DNA of 49,097 bases from Beijerinckiaceae bacterium (GTDB lineage: Bacteria > Pseudomonadota > Alphaproteobacteria > Rhizobiales > Beijerinckiaceae): positions 1-49,097 of the forward strand of contig JAUXWZ010000070.1 of assembly GCA_030684835.1 (NCBI GenBank), read 5' to 3'. Of the stretch, positions 48,996 to 49,097 are shown one piece after another (position 1 is the first letter of the stretch; the number at the start of each line of letters is the position of its first letter). The notes beneath the pieces are model-generated. The model was not told the DNA's origin and searched no databases. It saw only the letters and a program-made list of their open reading frames with translations. Made by a program: the position numbers and the translations under genes.

Positions 48996-49097
48996 AGGCG
49001 TCTCCTGTGTTCGATAAGGACAGAACTTAAGCACAAACCCGGCAAGGTATACAATAGACTCGCGCTGCATCGCTAAGTTCCAGGGCCGCCAGGCGAT

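Overview
The window reads as chromosomal DNA of an alphaproteobacterium, most likely of the Hyphomicrobiales (Beijerinckiaceae or Nitrobacteraceae-like). This rests on gene content, not on a marker gene: an HWE/HisKA_2 sensor kinase, an alphaproteobacterial-type cold-shock protein, a Lys-rich small protein starting MAKGQQKSNKE, orphan TctC/Bug binding proteins, DUF2848, and a formate dehydrogenase operon opened by DUF3305 and a small Tat-signal protein. GC is moderately high, and I saw no rRNA, tRNA, CRISPR array or intact mobile element.

Layout. (1) 1-13 kb holds signalling and envelope functions: a partial two-helix membrane protein, a HisKA_2 kinase, a membrane diguanylate cyclase, a bis-heme ferric-reductase-like flavoprotein followed by a 27-residue membrane peptide, a gene-poor stretch with a decayed IS3-family transposase, a polyprenyl sugar-phosphate transferase, a secreted lipase and a 1048-residue hybrid PAS kinase. 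(2) 13-17.6 kb is a small catabolic unit: a secreted beta-propeller faces an operon of cupin, TctC protein, dienelactone-hydrolase-like enzyme and class II aldolase. (3) 17.7-19.9 kb holds small housekeeping genes (Lys-rich protein, Asp-box propeller, CspA). (4) 20.2-42.5 kb is a large accessory catabolic region. (5) 42.5-48.7 kb is a formate dehydrogenase operon. (6) A glycine-zipper lipoprotein ends the window.

The catabolic region is the main interest. A GntR/FCD regulator precedes two paralogous flavoprotein monooxygenases that alternate with a cupin and an Asp/Glu-racemase-fold enzyme lacking both usual catalytic cysteines. A leaderless NMT1/THI5-like protein and an isochorismatase-family amidase follow. 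A divergent Lrp regulator and a stand-alone AceE-like 2-oxoacid dehydrogenase E1 come next, then DUF1330, a TctC protein, an alpha/beta hydrolase, a LeuC/LeuD-like hydratase pair, an isocitrate-lyase/PEP-mutase-family enzyme, another TctC protein and IorA/IorB.

My reading is inference: ring hydroxylation or opening by the flavoproteins and cupin, deamidation and maleate-type chemistry by the amidase, hydrolase and racemase-fold enzyme, hydration and C-C cleavage by the LeuCD/ICL-like trio, and 2-oxoacid oxidation by the E1 and IorAB. This resembles the aerobic nicotinate (nic) route joined to the hydratase-lyase end of nicotinate fermentation. The formate dehydrogenase could oxidise formate released upstream. 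No gene fixes the starting substrate.
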